From Cryptomeria japonica (taxonomy: Eukaryota; Streptophyta; Pinopsida; Cupressales; Cupressaceae): DNA of 64,000 bases. Below are positions 35,846 through 46,813 of this stretch, in pieces. Where the stretch lies: contig NC_081414.1 of the NCBI RefSeq assembly GCF_030272615.1, forward strand, positions 913,331,648-913,395,647. The letters run 5' to 3'. A model generated the notes under the pieces. It made no database searches. It was not told where the DNA came from and was given only the letters and a program-made list of their open reading frames with translations. Both the position numbers and the translations under genes were made by a program. How positions within the stretch are numbered: the stretch's first letter is position 1; each line of letters begins with the position of its first letter.

Positions 35846-36433
35846 ATGACGACCCACAATGGTGCCTTCCCAACTCAATCGTTGTAACCGCCACTAACTT
35901 CTGCCCGCCCAACAATGCCCTGCCTAACGACAATGGCGGATGGTGCAATCCTCCCCTGGAGCATTTTGACCTCTCACAGCCCATTTTCCAGAACATTGCC
36001 AAATTCAAAGCCGGCATTGTACCTGTTATGTACAGAAGGTAAGTTCCCTGGTAAAAAATTGTCCCGCTTCCTTTTCCTTTCCGGGACTCTTATCTGTTTA
36101 GGGGCTTACATTTCTGTATTTCATTTCAGGGTCCCCTGCCAAAGGAAGGGGGGAATTCGATTCACCATTAATGGCCACTCCTACTTCAACCTGGTTCTCA
36201 TCACCAATGTTGGAGGAGCAGGGGATGTCCAAGCTGTTTCAATCAAGGGGTTTGCTACTGGTTGGCAGGATATGTCACGGAACTGGGGCCAAAACTGGCA
36301 GAGCAACAGTTATCTGAACGGTCAGAGCCTGTCATTCAAGGTAACCACCAGCGATGGAAGGACTGTTATCTCCTATAATGTGGCTCCAAGTGGCTGGCAA
36401 TTTGGCCAGACTTTCAGCGGCTCCCAGCTTTAA

Positions 36434-39400
36434 ACTAGTTTATATTCTAGCTAAACCAGTTTGTGTCTAATGGTCAATCGGGTTACAGATATCCATTTTA
36501 GAAGAGTTTGGCCCGTGAGTACTTTCAGTTTGTTTTACTTTGCGTTTGATAGTAATCAGCTATCTTGTAATGCGTTTCGGGTGTCGCCGCGGTGGCTGCG
36601 GATTACAGTGCTACCCGCTTCTGAAACGATTGCTAATCAATTTCTGCTGCAAAAATAGTCGTTCACAGTGTTGAGTGTTGAGTTGCAGAGTTGCAGAGGT
36701 GGTTTTGTCGCCACCCGCCATCTATTTCGAGTAATGTAAACGTATGCTCTTACAGAGTAATCATAATAATAATATGTTTCTGTTATATAGTTGCAGGAGT
36801 TCTATCTTTGACCTGTTCCTTATGTTCAGAATTTTCATGAAAGTCTGCGAGCACATATTTCGTGAGTCGATTCAAATATAACGTATCTTTTGCAGTTTCT
36901 TTTGTCGACGTAATGATATAATATGTTACTACATTTTAGAAGAATCTTATTGTGCAACTTTTGAATTTTTATTTATTTAACTCCTGACGGCGAGTCCGGC
37001 CGATGTCGGATAGAAAGGGCAAAAGGGATTTTCTAGTGATAGAAACGAGGAATAAAATTTCGATTTGATTTCCTTCTTCGGCATAATTATACATGATAGA
37101 AAAAGGAGGCTTCGGTGCTTATAAAATCATTTTAGTAGACATCAATGTAATATTTAATGGGGAACACAAACATTTGAAATGAATACAATGTTAGCATTCC
37201 AAATTTGGAGATGATTAGAGATGCCTTTTTACACACGGAAAAATATGATAGATGTAAAATAGTAATTAGTTTGTGTCAAATCATTTCGAAGAGATCAAGT
37301 TATTTCAGAAGACACTAAAAATCATTACTATTGTCAATAATAAATGTCTTTTTTGATCAATGATAATAATAAATGTCTTATTTTATATTTTTAAAAAATC
37401 ATCTAAACTTATATTACAAGTAAGGTTAATGAAGTACGATTTTATATTATATTTAAAAAATCTATCATTTAACTTACATTACAAGTGAAATCATCTATCA
37501 TTCTTTTTTCTTTTCTTTTCCTTTTCTTTTCTTTTTTTTTAAAGGTGGTGATGATAAGATTTTGATCCTTCCAACATTTTTTTTAAATGAGTTTTGATAT
37601 TTGTTTTCAAATTAAAGTTTGGAACATATTGATTTATTTTGTAAGCTTTTCTTATTTTGAAATTTTAATGGTCAAAAATAGTTCTAATAAATTTATTTTG
37701 TGAAATGTGAAAATTAATTAGTCATGTAATTGAAGGTATTTTCAAAAGAGGAAAATATAGATCTTGACACAAGATCAGGGTATGTTACAGGAAAGGGTCT
37801 GTTTTTGAATACATGTTTAATTAGAATTCTACTAGATTTTTTCATATTGTACCAATAATTGCTCATTTGTAAACCTTTTAATTTTAAAAAAAAATTAATT
37901 GGAGTTGTGCAACTTTATTAAAAGACTGTGTATTGGTCAAAATATTTATTAGAGGACTATGTGTTGGGTCACTTGTGCAACCTTTGTGGTGGTCAAAGGG
38001 AATGGTTAATGGGAATATAGAGAATATGTATCACATGACACTTCAAGTGACTACTTTTTGACCTTTATGTGTACCTTTTGCATTCTTCGTAACTACCAGA
38101 AGCCATATTATGCTCTTAGGTCATATACAAAGAAAACATGAAAAAATTTGATGTGTTATTTAGAAGCTTACGGTGGATGGCTATTGGCATCCTTCCCCTA
38201 TAGCTAGTATCATTTAACCTAGAAGATAGACATGAACATGATGTGAAACTTTTACTAGAACAAAAGTGCACAAGATTTACACCAACTTAAAAATTATAGC
38301 AAAATAGCAAATGGCCTCCTCAAATCATAAGCATGATGAACCAAATATAGTATAGACACATCGTTACTTCTAAAGAGGAGAAAACACAACACACATTATC
38401 ATAAGAGAGTGGGGAATGTAACTTCTCAACATGTTAATGCTAATTACCTAAATTTTAATATTAATTTTGATGCACATATATACATTTGTTTATGAATAAG
38501 TTGTATAACATTTTTTTTATTAAAAAAGATAATATATTATTTATAAAAACAAATGGATGGTAAAGAGAACATTCTTAAGAGTCTAAGAGTGACCAATCCG
38601 AAACAATGACAAAAAACATACAAAGGTTTGTCCAACAATCAATAAATAGAAATAAAATCAATAAGCAACAAGAGTTGCACCAATAGGAGGGGTCACAGTC
38701 ATCAAGTTTTCCCATATATTAATGAGGATAGAACTATCATCAATAAGCCCTGAACCAGCATGAACACCCTCTTTTTAGTCTTCAACAAGTTGTTGAGCAT
38801 GAATTGTGGAAATGTCCAACTCTAAGCGAAGGAACTTGTTAGAATCTAACCAAGTAGGAGCACCACACCCATGATAAGAGGTGGAAGTTGGTCAAGGGGG
38901 TTGAGACCATGTGGACAAAGGCTTTAATAGCAAGCACATAAGGTGCATGAACCAAAGTGTATACTTGGTGGATAGATAAAAAAACCCAAAAGGCTCGGGT
39001 TATTGATAATTGATGGTGATGCAAGTTAAGCCATCAGTGAATGACATCTAAATAGATTATGTAAAACGAGGCCTAAAGCCAAGCACCTAAAGCATGGCAA
39101 GAATGAAGGGTCATTCAATGTGATCATAAGCCTTGGTGTAGTAAATTTTGATGAACATTGCAAGTTACTAAGAATGTTTGACCCATTCCATCCCTTCCCA
39201 AATAACAATAATGTTGTCCAAGATGTATTATGACTTTATAAACCTATTTTGTCATACAAGACTAGTTAGGGAATGAGCGACCTGAGATTGAAAGCAAGAG
39301 CTCTGGCAATAATCTTTTAAGAGACATTTAATAAGGTGAATTGTCTCTAGTTACATATTTTCAACTTTAGATATGAATTTAATATTACCTTTGTTGATCA

Positions 39401-39754
39401 TGTAAATAATTCTCATGAAAAGCTTCTAGAAAGACCTTGTGTAGGTCTTCGCCCATAACATCCCATAAGAGGTATAATTGATAGCATCATTCCACTAGGT
39501 TATACAACACGCCTCTTACATGTGGTGTGGCTTCAATTTCTTAACATATTGAATATGAGCTAACATGGTATTATGGGTGAGTAACAACATGTTTAGAAAA
39601 AAAAAGAAACATAGTGAATGCTCCACAAGCAAAGAGTAAAAATTGGCAAAAGAAAAGAATGATTTAGAAGATAGAATGCCTTTGTCAAGCTATTTAAGAA
39701 CTTGTTAGATCCATCTTTGAGGTTACTCCATGTGTACTATGTTAAATGATCATG
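36434..39754. other. Copy 3 3' UTR and flank F, third copy (first part)
   Basis: Colinear with 24634-28220 and 29790-30960, minus the half-LINE. Contains the bracket repeat right arm (about 37240-37300), a T-rich stretch (37500-37540) and a block (38520-39200) shared with units 2 and 4. No gene. Confidence 0.65.
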
Positions 39755-40848
39755 GGGTGAACTCACAAAGCTGGTTCCCACTTTTGCCAACGAAGGAAAT
39801 TGGCAAAAGTGAAAAATTTTGTTTACGAGGGGTTCGAGCGAAGTGGGGGTGTTCGAACGAAATACCCTTTGGGGTTCGAGCGAAGACCCCACTTCGCTCG
39901 AACCCCATCTTTCGAGCGAAGCACCTTTAATGCCCTTTTATGTCATTTTTCAATTATAGCGCGGGGGTTCGATCGAACCCCCCTTCATTCGAACCCCCCT
40001 AAAAATAGGGGGTTCGCTCGAACCCCCCTTCGTTCGAACCCCTTTTTTAACACTTCTCTCAAAAATTTCTACATTTTTTTGCAGATTTTTGGCCTTGAAA
40101 CCTCTAGTTGAAGGCTCAAATGGAATGATCTTGACAACCCAAAATGTAGTATTATATTCCTCGAAGCAAGCTTTCCAATGAATATAATTTTATTACATAT
40201 TGAGTTTATTATGAACTTGTTTTTTTAATTATACCAAATATAGGTTTTTCACCGAACATGAACTTCTCTGTTCAACGCATTGGAAAAAATAGGAAACTAA
40301 TTTTAAAAAAATCTGAAAAATATCTAAGCCCTGGGTATTGATGTCTTCTTTCTAACAAAAAAAATAAAATTGAATTTCGATATATATAGAATAAGTTATG
40401 TGTTCAAACGTAAACCTATGTCTGAATTATGACTAGTCGGACTTCAAAACTTAATAAAATGAAAAATATTGAACATATCACTATCAAACCAACTGCAAGC
40501 CCTGGATATTGATGTTACAAACCAAAATTCGAAAAAATTGAGTTTTTATCATTTATAGAAAAAAAGTTATGAGTTTCGGGAGACGCATCACTCTTAAAAA
40601 ATGTAGTTTGTTGTAAAAAACTACTTTTCGAGGGAGATGGAAATATTTTAAAAAAATCCTTCAAAAAAATTTGAAAAAAATATATACAGAATCTACAGAT
40701 GAAATTCTACAAATCACTAATTTACATCATCTTCAAATTCTTAATAGTTTAAAAGTTATAGTTGTCGGAAGTTGAAGATTATTTTAAAATTGTTCATCTC
40801 AATGTCAAAAGTGGCAAAAAAGTGGGAACCATTATTGTGAGTTCACCC
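39755..40848. mobile_element. 1.1-kb terminal-inverted-repeat DNA element with TTCGNNCGAA palindromes
   Basis: The ends are imperfect inverted repeats of about 36-38 bp (GGGTGAACTCACAA ... GGTTCCCACTTTTGCCA at left, its complement at right). They are flanked by CATG on both sides (39751-39754, 40849-40852), a probable 4-bp target duplication. Unit 2 shows the empty site (TAGTCATGGTCATAGCC, about 30960). The interior has no transposase. Its left third (39826-40040) holds about nine copies of the palindrome TTCGNNCGAA inside GGGG/CCCC blocks; the right two thirds are AT-rich and unremarkable. It is probably a MITE-like non-autonomous element. The superfamily is unclear. Confidence 0.8.
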
Positions 40849-41128
40849 CATGGCCATAGCCAAGATTAGGATCATAAAGTCATAATTTATTGTGTAAAAA
40901 GTGCCATGCTTCTCTTTTCTCAATTATTTATTGCATACATAACACCCCGCATTTATCATAAGCCATCTAAGTCACATTAAAACCATCGAATAGAAATTAA
41001 GTGGTAGTAGGCATTGCATTGTGATCTCTAGAGAGAAGATCTTTCAACAACCTCATTCAAAGCATAAACATTAGTACAAGAATAATTAGTCAATGAGCCT
41101 TTGGTTTGCTGGTGAAGTTGAATGGCTC

Positions 41129-41471
41129 TTAGTGATCCAATATGTTAAGAATTTGGAGCCATGCCACATGTAAGAGGCATGTTGTATAACCTAGTGGAAT
41201 GATGCTATCAATTGCACCTCTTGCTTCCTCCATGTTTATGGGTTTCATCTTGCCTATGTAGGACACCACTCTTGCGAAGCCACCACCTTGGAGCTTTGGC
41301 AAGCCATCACCACTTTGGAAGGACACCTTTTCACTCAAAATCTTAGCTTTTTGTAGTTGTGCTTCATTATTAGAAATAGGTTTCAAGTGCTCACACTAAT
41401 CATGATGCACAAATTAAAGGTCAACTTTATTGACTAAGATTGGAGATAAAGCCTCTAAAGATTTTTTTGAC
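41129..41471 (-). pseudogene. Unrecognised coding-like remnant, unit 3 (inverted relative to unit 2)
   Basis: Open on minus from 41386 to 41129: AKILSEKVSFQSGDGLPKL, a GGGFARVVSYIGKMKPIN stretch, then IIPLGYTTC. The same sequence lies at 30361-30690 on the opposite strand, so this part of the flank was inverted or inserted separately in one unit. The function is unknown. It could be a fragment of a host gene or of a transposon. Confidence 0.4.
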
Positions 41472-41723
41472 TTCAAGTCATTCTGAGTTCAGAGCTCTAA
41501 CATCATAAGGGATGAGGCTAGGATCTTGCCCCAGGTGAATTTGATGGAATGGATACCCCTCAGTCCTTGTCAGATCAGATAACTAAAACGACTTCCGAAA
41601 AAAAAAAATGATTACTAATGTTAAAAAAAGTTCTTACCACTTGATTGGTGGCATCACTTACGAACACTTCCCACTTTGAGACGCCACATAAGAAAGAGAA
41701 AAGTGACAACACCACGACCGTTT

Positions 41724-42570
41724 TATTGCCATCGAATGCATTCCTCGGGCCAAATGTTTCCTCGAAGTTATTTTCAATGCAGTCGCAGAGTGCTATGCAG
41801 CAGCTTTGGTTTTGCCGGACAATTTCTTCACTAGGTCAATCCGGTCCATGCTTAAGCTCCAAGATTTTCTGCACTCTAAAAGCTCGGGAAAGAATCCTCG
41901 TCTTGAAATCCTCCCTTTAGTTTTTAAGATATCAACTAAAGATATGAAAGACCCAGAGAACGAACAACATTGGTTAAGAACATGGCGAAAGTGGGCTGCA
42001 ACCGATGACCGGGTAATCATCAAGACATGCAGAAAAGCTCTTCGGATTTTGAAATCTTACAGTGCTCTGGTTTTTCGACAGCGAATGGGAGGATGACTGT
42101 TGAAGGAATATGTGAAATCATTCCACCAAGTTTCACTGCAGATCTCACACATGTGCAGGGTGCAGAAAGACTTTGTCAGGTACCATTTACCCTATGCAAT
42201 TAATAGTAGTATCAATGTGAAAGTTGGTAGGAATAGAATTTCATTGTTGATTTGCAGGCGATGATAAACTAAATGGGTCAGTCACCTCTCAAAGAAACTA
42301 GACCTGGCAGGCTATGGAGGACTTGGATTGGGGAAAACGACTCTCTATAAAGTATTGTGCAATTACTTTTGTAACAAGTTTGTTGGAGAGTGTGTGGCAT
42401 AGAAGTTGGAGTTGTCCTTGATTTAGGGAAGAGGACTTACTTGTTGAGCGACTTAGGGAGAGGATCTAGTTGTTGAGCATCCTAGCTTAGTGCTTTTCAA
42501 ATTCTTATGTGGAAATTTCAAATCACTCCCTTTTCTTGTACAACATTTTACTTGGCAAGTCCCCTTCTTA
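41724..42570 (+). pseudogene. TIR-NBS resistance-gene fragment, unit 3
   Basis: Copy of 22113-22997. The first part stays open longer here (41806-42066): VLPDNFFTRSIRSMLKLQ, LPLVFKISTKDMKDPENE, WLRTWRKWAATDDR. The P-loop GGLGLGKTTL recurs at about 42317-42346, after which the frame is lost. There are no LRRs and no full NB-ARC. It is a dead passenger of the array. Confidence 0.65.
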
Positions 42571-43000
42571 TAACTAAGGTTTCAAAGCCACATAATCAAA
42601 TATGATGTCATATCAGCATGCTTTTTATCAAGGTGTCCAAAAAGACCCAAAAAAAGTGAGACTGATACTTGTACACTAAGTCATGTTTTATTGGCGGGCT
42701 GATTTAGCATCAGATGAATTGTTACTTTTTAGATCTAAGGAATACAATTCATTCCATTATGAGTAGTCATCATTAACACTAATAGCTATTAGAATGTGCT
42801 CAACTACTAGATCCTCTCCCCTACTTGATCTAGGGAAGCTTGCATTAAAACATATAATAGGAGCCCCCAAAAGTCTATTGGAATTTATCACAAACTACCA
42901 TAGCCTTAACTTCCTTTAGTAAGTTTTCTTACACTACGAAAACTATGATAGCTGGAAAATACTAATTAATATATATATATATATATAAAATCATTTCAAA

Positions 43001-44045
43001 GAGACCTACTTATTAATGTACATTTCAAATAAGATAAATGAAGCAAACTCTACTTTCTTTCTTTAAAAAAAAAATTGTGATAACAAGAATTTGATCCATT
43101 CAATATTCTAAGTACTTATTTGTTGGTGAGAGCCACCTTTGACTTTTATTTTCAAACCAAAGTTATGAACATGTAATTTATTCTTCAAGCTTTCATTATC
43201 TTGAATTTTGATGGCCAAAAACTTGTTTAGATAAATTTGTTTTGTGAGATGTAAAAATTAATGAGACACTTAATCGAAGGAATTTTCAAAAGAGGAAAAT
43301 ATATAGTTCTTGACACAAATCATATTATGTAGTGAGTCTAAGGTGAATATTTTTCACTTAATATCATTTAACCAAGAAGAAAAACATGAATACGAAGAGA
43401 AACGCCATTAGAATAAAAGTGCACAAGATTAACACTAACTTAAAAATCATTGCAATAGGAAGTGGATGCCTCCTCAAATTATAAGGATGTTGAACCAATA
43501 GAGAAAATACTCTATACATTATAATAAGAGAATGACAAAACACTTCTAAAATTGTTAATGTTGATTATCACGATTTTAATATTAATTTTGATGCACATAT
43601 ATATATTTTTGATAAATAGGTTGTATAACATTTTTGATCAATAATAAAAGATAATAATATATTATTCATAAAAAAGTAGATGGTATAAATGAACATTCTT
43701 AGAGTTGAAGCCAGACCAAGTCCTAACAAAAAACAAAAACATACAAAGGCAAAGTCCAACCATCAACAAATAGAAGGAAAATAGGCATATAAGTGACGAG
43801 ACTGGCACTAGCAGGAGCCTGGAAACATAGTCATCAAGTTTACCCTATACATTAATGGGGATAGAATTATCATCAATAGAATCTCAACCAATGAGAGAAA
43901 ACTCCTCTTGATCTTCAATTATTTGTTGAGCATGAACTAGGGAAACAACTAGCTCTAGGTGACAAAAACTATTAGAATCTAGCCAACAAGGGGTGCCACA
44001 CTCATGAAAAGAGGTGGAAGTTGTTCAAGAGGTTTGAGACCAACC
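43001..44045. other. Flank F, fourth copy, without an expansin
   Basis: Follows directly on the single bracket repeat at 42930-43000. It is colinear, in shortened form, with the DNA downstream of copies 2 and 3 (43080-43300 with 25790-26150; 43560-44045 with 27470-27900), ending near GGAAGTTGTTCAAG at about 44020. No gene. Confidence 0.6.
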
Positions 44046-44469
44046 ATGGACAACACAATCCCTATAACCTTATGGTCATGTGCCTTGAGATTGGATCCTT
44101 GACCTCATCTAGTATATTGACTACTACTATGCCTAGATCCATCAGATGGCTAGGAGATAGGCGTTGGGACTTTGGAAGTCAAGAAAAGAGGATTTCCCCA
44201 ACGATCAAGGATCTTTTGTAAATGCGAAAATTTAAATGCAAATTTCTAGGCTTGTGTCATTGTGTCAATCAATCAAACCTTTTGCAAACCTATTTATCAT
44301 CCTATCAATTAGTGTAACTTGGTTAACTACGCAATTTAATCAATTGCATAGAATCCCCTAACAGTCAGTTGCATAGTTTTATCTATTGCAAAGCTTTGTC
44401 AAATAATTGCACTATTTCTCATTAAATGTGTCGATTCCTAGACCAATTGTGCAACTTTATAGATGATCC

Positions 44470-44700
44470 CACAACAGTGAGTTACAATTTCACCCACGAA
44501 AGGAAATTGCAGATGGCGAATTTTTTTTGCCAAGGATGTACGATCGAACTAGGGTGTTTGATCGAACTACCATCGGGTGTTCGATTGAACACCCTAGTTC
44601 AATCATACACATGATGTCACTACCCTTTGATCGAAAGGGTTTTTAATTAATATTTATTAGGGTTCACTTGAACACCTCCTTTGAGTGAACCTTATTTTAA
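44470..44700 (+). mobile_element. Diverged relative of the TTCGNNCGAA element
   Basis: Shares the start ACGAA(A)GGAAATTG with 39795-39810 and has the same style of palindromes (TACGATCGAAC, TTTGATCGAAC, GTTCGATTGAAC, GTTCACTTGAAC) in comparable spacing. I cannot define its ends. Confidence 0.5.
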
Positions 44701-45526
44701 CTAATTTTTTTTTACAAACAATATATAACCTCGAGGTGATAGTTATTATGTCATTTTCATTGATTTCTCTAGGTTGCACAAGGTGTTAGAGTGAACCCCT
44801 TTGGTGATTTTTGACCGGCGAAGCTTGTAGGCACACTACATCACTCGCCACTTCATCTCTAGTATACCTGGTGCACCAAATTCTTCTTTTTCTTGTTTAA
44901 AACTGTTTGTATGTTGTTTGTGTTTTGCATTTTTTTTGTTTATTATTAGATTTTTAAATTTATTTAGGCAATTACATATGTTTACTTTTATATTCTTGTA
45001 TTCTTCTAAGATAAAAAAAAGTATTATTTCAATCATAGAGAAAACTTTAAAAAATCTTAGGTATTCTTAGAAGACATTAGAAAAATCTTTGAAAACCTTA
45101 GATTTTTTTTAGAAATACATAGAAATCCTTAGAGTTTTTTAAGATAACCTTGGAAAAATCCTACATTTAAAAAAAAAAAACCTTAGAAAAACCTATAAAA
45201 ATCTTAAAATATTTTCATTAGAATCAAGGGCATGAAGTAAGTAGAACTAAGATTGAATAACTCAAAGAACAAGTATAACTGATAGAACTAAAGTTACATG
45301 ATAGAAAAAATAATGTAGAATATTAGGGATAATGTGCATGTCCCATATGAACATAATGTAATATATGATAATTATGCAATTATAGATTGACATTATAGAA
45401 GACATTAGGGTTTATGAAACTCACTTAAAAATTATGACATTATAGGAAATTATATATTAGGGTTTACGAAACTTACTTAAATTATGACACATGTTAGAAA
45501 ATGACGATGAAACCCTTAAGTCTTTT

Positions 45527-45530
<4 letters not shown>

Positions 45531-45569
<39 letters not shown>
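45531..45569 (+). repeat. (CT)n microsatellite
   Basis: About 19 CT units. Confidence 0.95.
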
Positions 45570-45573
<4 letters not shown>

Positions 45574-46600
45574 ATTTTGTTTCACTTTTATGCATATGTA
45601 CATGGATCATAAGTGTACCAATCTTATTTCATTTAATTTATTGTCATATAGAAATTTTGTGTACATGCACAAGGCTAAATTGATTATATATTCAGCTCTG
45701 ATTTTTATTTTATTTTATGTAGTTTGAGAACATGTTTACATGTTTAAATTGTATGTTAATTATTATTAAATATATATATTTAACGTTCAACTTTTAAATT
45801 TGTGTTGTTATACAAATGTGTAAATAAGTTATGTGGCTCTTAATATCTAGTTTTTAAAGAGATTAAACAATAAATTGCATTCTTTTCGCATGTGTGTACA
45901 TGTACACTTACCTAATTTGTAACTTTATATGAAACCTCTAAAAGACTAATTAGGCTCCACTTGCAGCACCTCACCTCAGGATGTAATTCTTGAGTATGGT
46001 GACATTTTTCTTTATACTAAATAGGAGATTTGTAGGTTGAGAGCCATAGTAGGTGACATCCATACTGATGGCATGTATAAGGATACATGCCGAATTATTT
46101 TGAGGAGCATAGAGCGCCTTAAAGAGTGCCTAGGTCAAGACACTTCATATTCCACTCAGATTATGGATGCCATTTTTTTAGGGACTTGAGGGTAGAGCCT
46201 AGTTACCAGAAACGTGACGGGAGACTTCCGTTTCGCGTTTCGACGACAGAAATGGGTTTCCCGTTGCGGACGACCATTTCAGCAATGATTTTTGTTTTTT
46301 TTAGCAGTTGTCGTTAAAATTTACATAAAAACTTAGATATTTTTATCTTTCCCCCAATTTAGAGGTGGAGTTTACATTAGTTTATAAATGCCAATAAAGC
46401 CCAAGCTGGAGTTTACATTAATTTGCAATTTTTGTAAGCCAGAGTTAAGTATCACACAAATTTATTTTTGTCCTCCTAGTTTTATTATACTTGTTGTGTG
46501 AAATGTTTTATACAAATTATTTTAAAATGAAAGAATGAAATCAAAGAATGTTTAAATTTTTTATAGAGATATGTTTTATAATTTTTATTTTTAAAATTAA

Positions 46601-46604
<4 letters not shown>

Positions 46605-46696
<92 letters not shown>
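46605..46696. repeat. (TA)n microsatellite, about 46 units
   Basis: Uninterrupted TA run, the longest in the window. Confidence 0.95.
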
Positions 46697-46697
<1 letters not shown>

Positions 46698-46716
46698 GCA
46701 ACCTTTTAAACTTCTG

Positions 46717-46796
46717 TTTCTCGTTACGTTACCGTTGCCATTGCGTTTCTCGTTACGTTGCCGTTGCCATTGCGTTTCTCGTTACGTTGCCATTGG
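46717..46796 (+). repeat. 29-bp minisatellite, about 2.7 units
   Basis: The unit starts TTTCTCGTTACGTT and ends GCCATTGCG. Two full units and one partial, nearly identical. Confidence 0.9.
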
Positions 46797-46813
46797 TAAG
46801 ATAGGGGTAGAGG

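Larger units (their letters stand above)
32120..36433 (+). pseudogene. Alpha-expansin, copy 3 (pseudogene split by an LTR element)
   Basis: This is the third member of the array. Exon 1 is 32120-32243 and exon 2 is 32330-32454 plus 35851-36038, interrupted by the LTR element 32455-35845. Exon 3 is 36130-36433. Besides the insertion, codon 17 in the signal peptide is a stop (32168-32170), the intron 1 acceptor has changed from AG to AA (32328-32329), and the TATA box is degraded (TATCTAATA, 32005-32013). The half after the insertion is much better preserved: exon 2 downstream differs from copy 2 at 2 of about 188 sites and retains HFD, its splice donor, the intron 2 acceptor and an open exon 3. 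Exon 1 differs at about 11 of 124 sites. The gene cannot make a normal expansin. Confidence 0.95.
44046..46189. other. Unassigned AT-rich DNA
   Basis: No convincing gene. Contains a fragment related to the TTCGNNCGAA element (44470-44700), degenerate CTTAGAAAAA repeats (45040-45200) and a (CT)n microsatellite (45531-45569). Confidence 0.4.
46199..46804. mobile_element. Possible MULE-like or foldback insert with (TA)n core
   Basis: Candidate 9-bp target duplications GGGTAGAGC/GGGTAGAGG lie at 46190-46198 and 46805-46813. The inner ends are short inverted repeats (CTAGTTACCA at left, complement of CTATCTTACCA at right). Both arms are rich in related CG-containing words (GAAACGTGACGGG, CGTTTCTCGTTACGTTGCC). 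The middle is (TA)46. Removal would rejoin a coding-like stretch (GACTTGAG...GTCTTAGG). No transposase. The short TIR makes this tentative. Confidence 0.4.

Noticed and set aside
35746-36042. Open frame running from the 3' LTR into expansin exon 2, suggesting an LTR-driven chimeric expansin
   Set aside because: The frame opens with TTG, not ATG, and there is no in-frame ATG within the LTR part. The LTR TATA motif makes transcription conceivable, but translation of a chimera is not supported.
32455-36433. Functional link between the captured H+-ATPase piece and expansin action (acid growth)
   Set aside because: The biological coincidence is attractive, but both the element and this expansin copy are broken. 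Nothing in the sequence supports a shared role.
39800-40111. Arg/Pro-rich repeat peptide (GFERSGG..., FARTPLRSNP) as a small gene
   Set aside because: It is the translation of the TTCGNNCGAA palindromes in the TIR element, with no other coding evidence.
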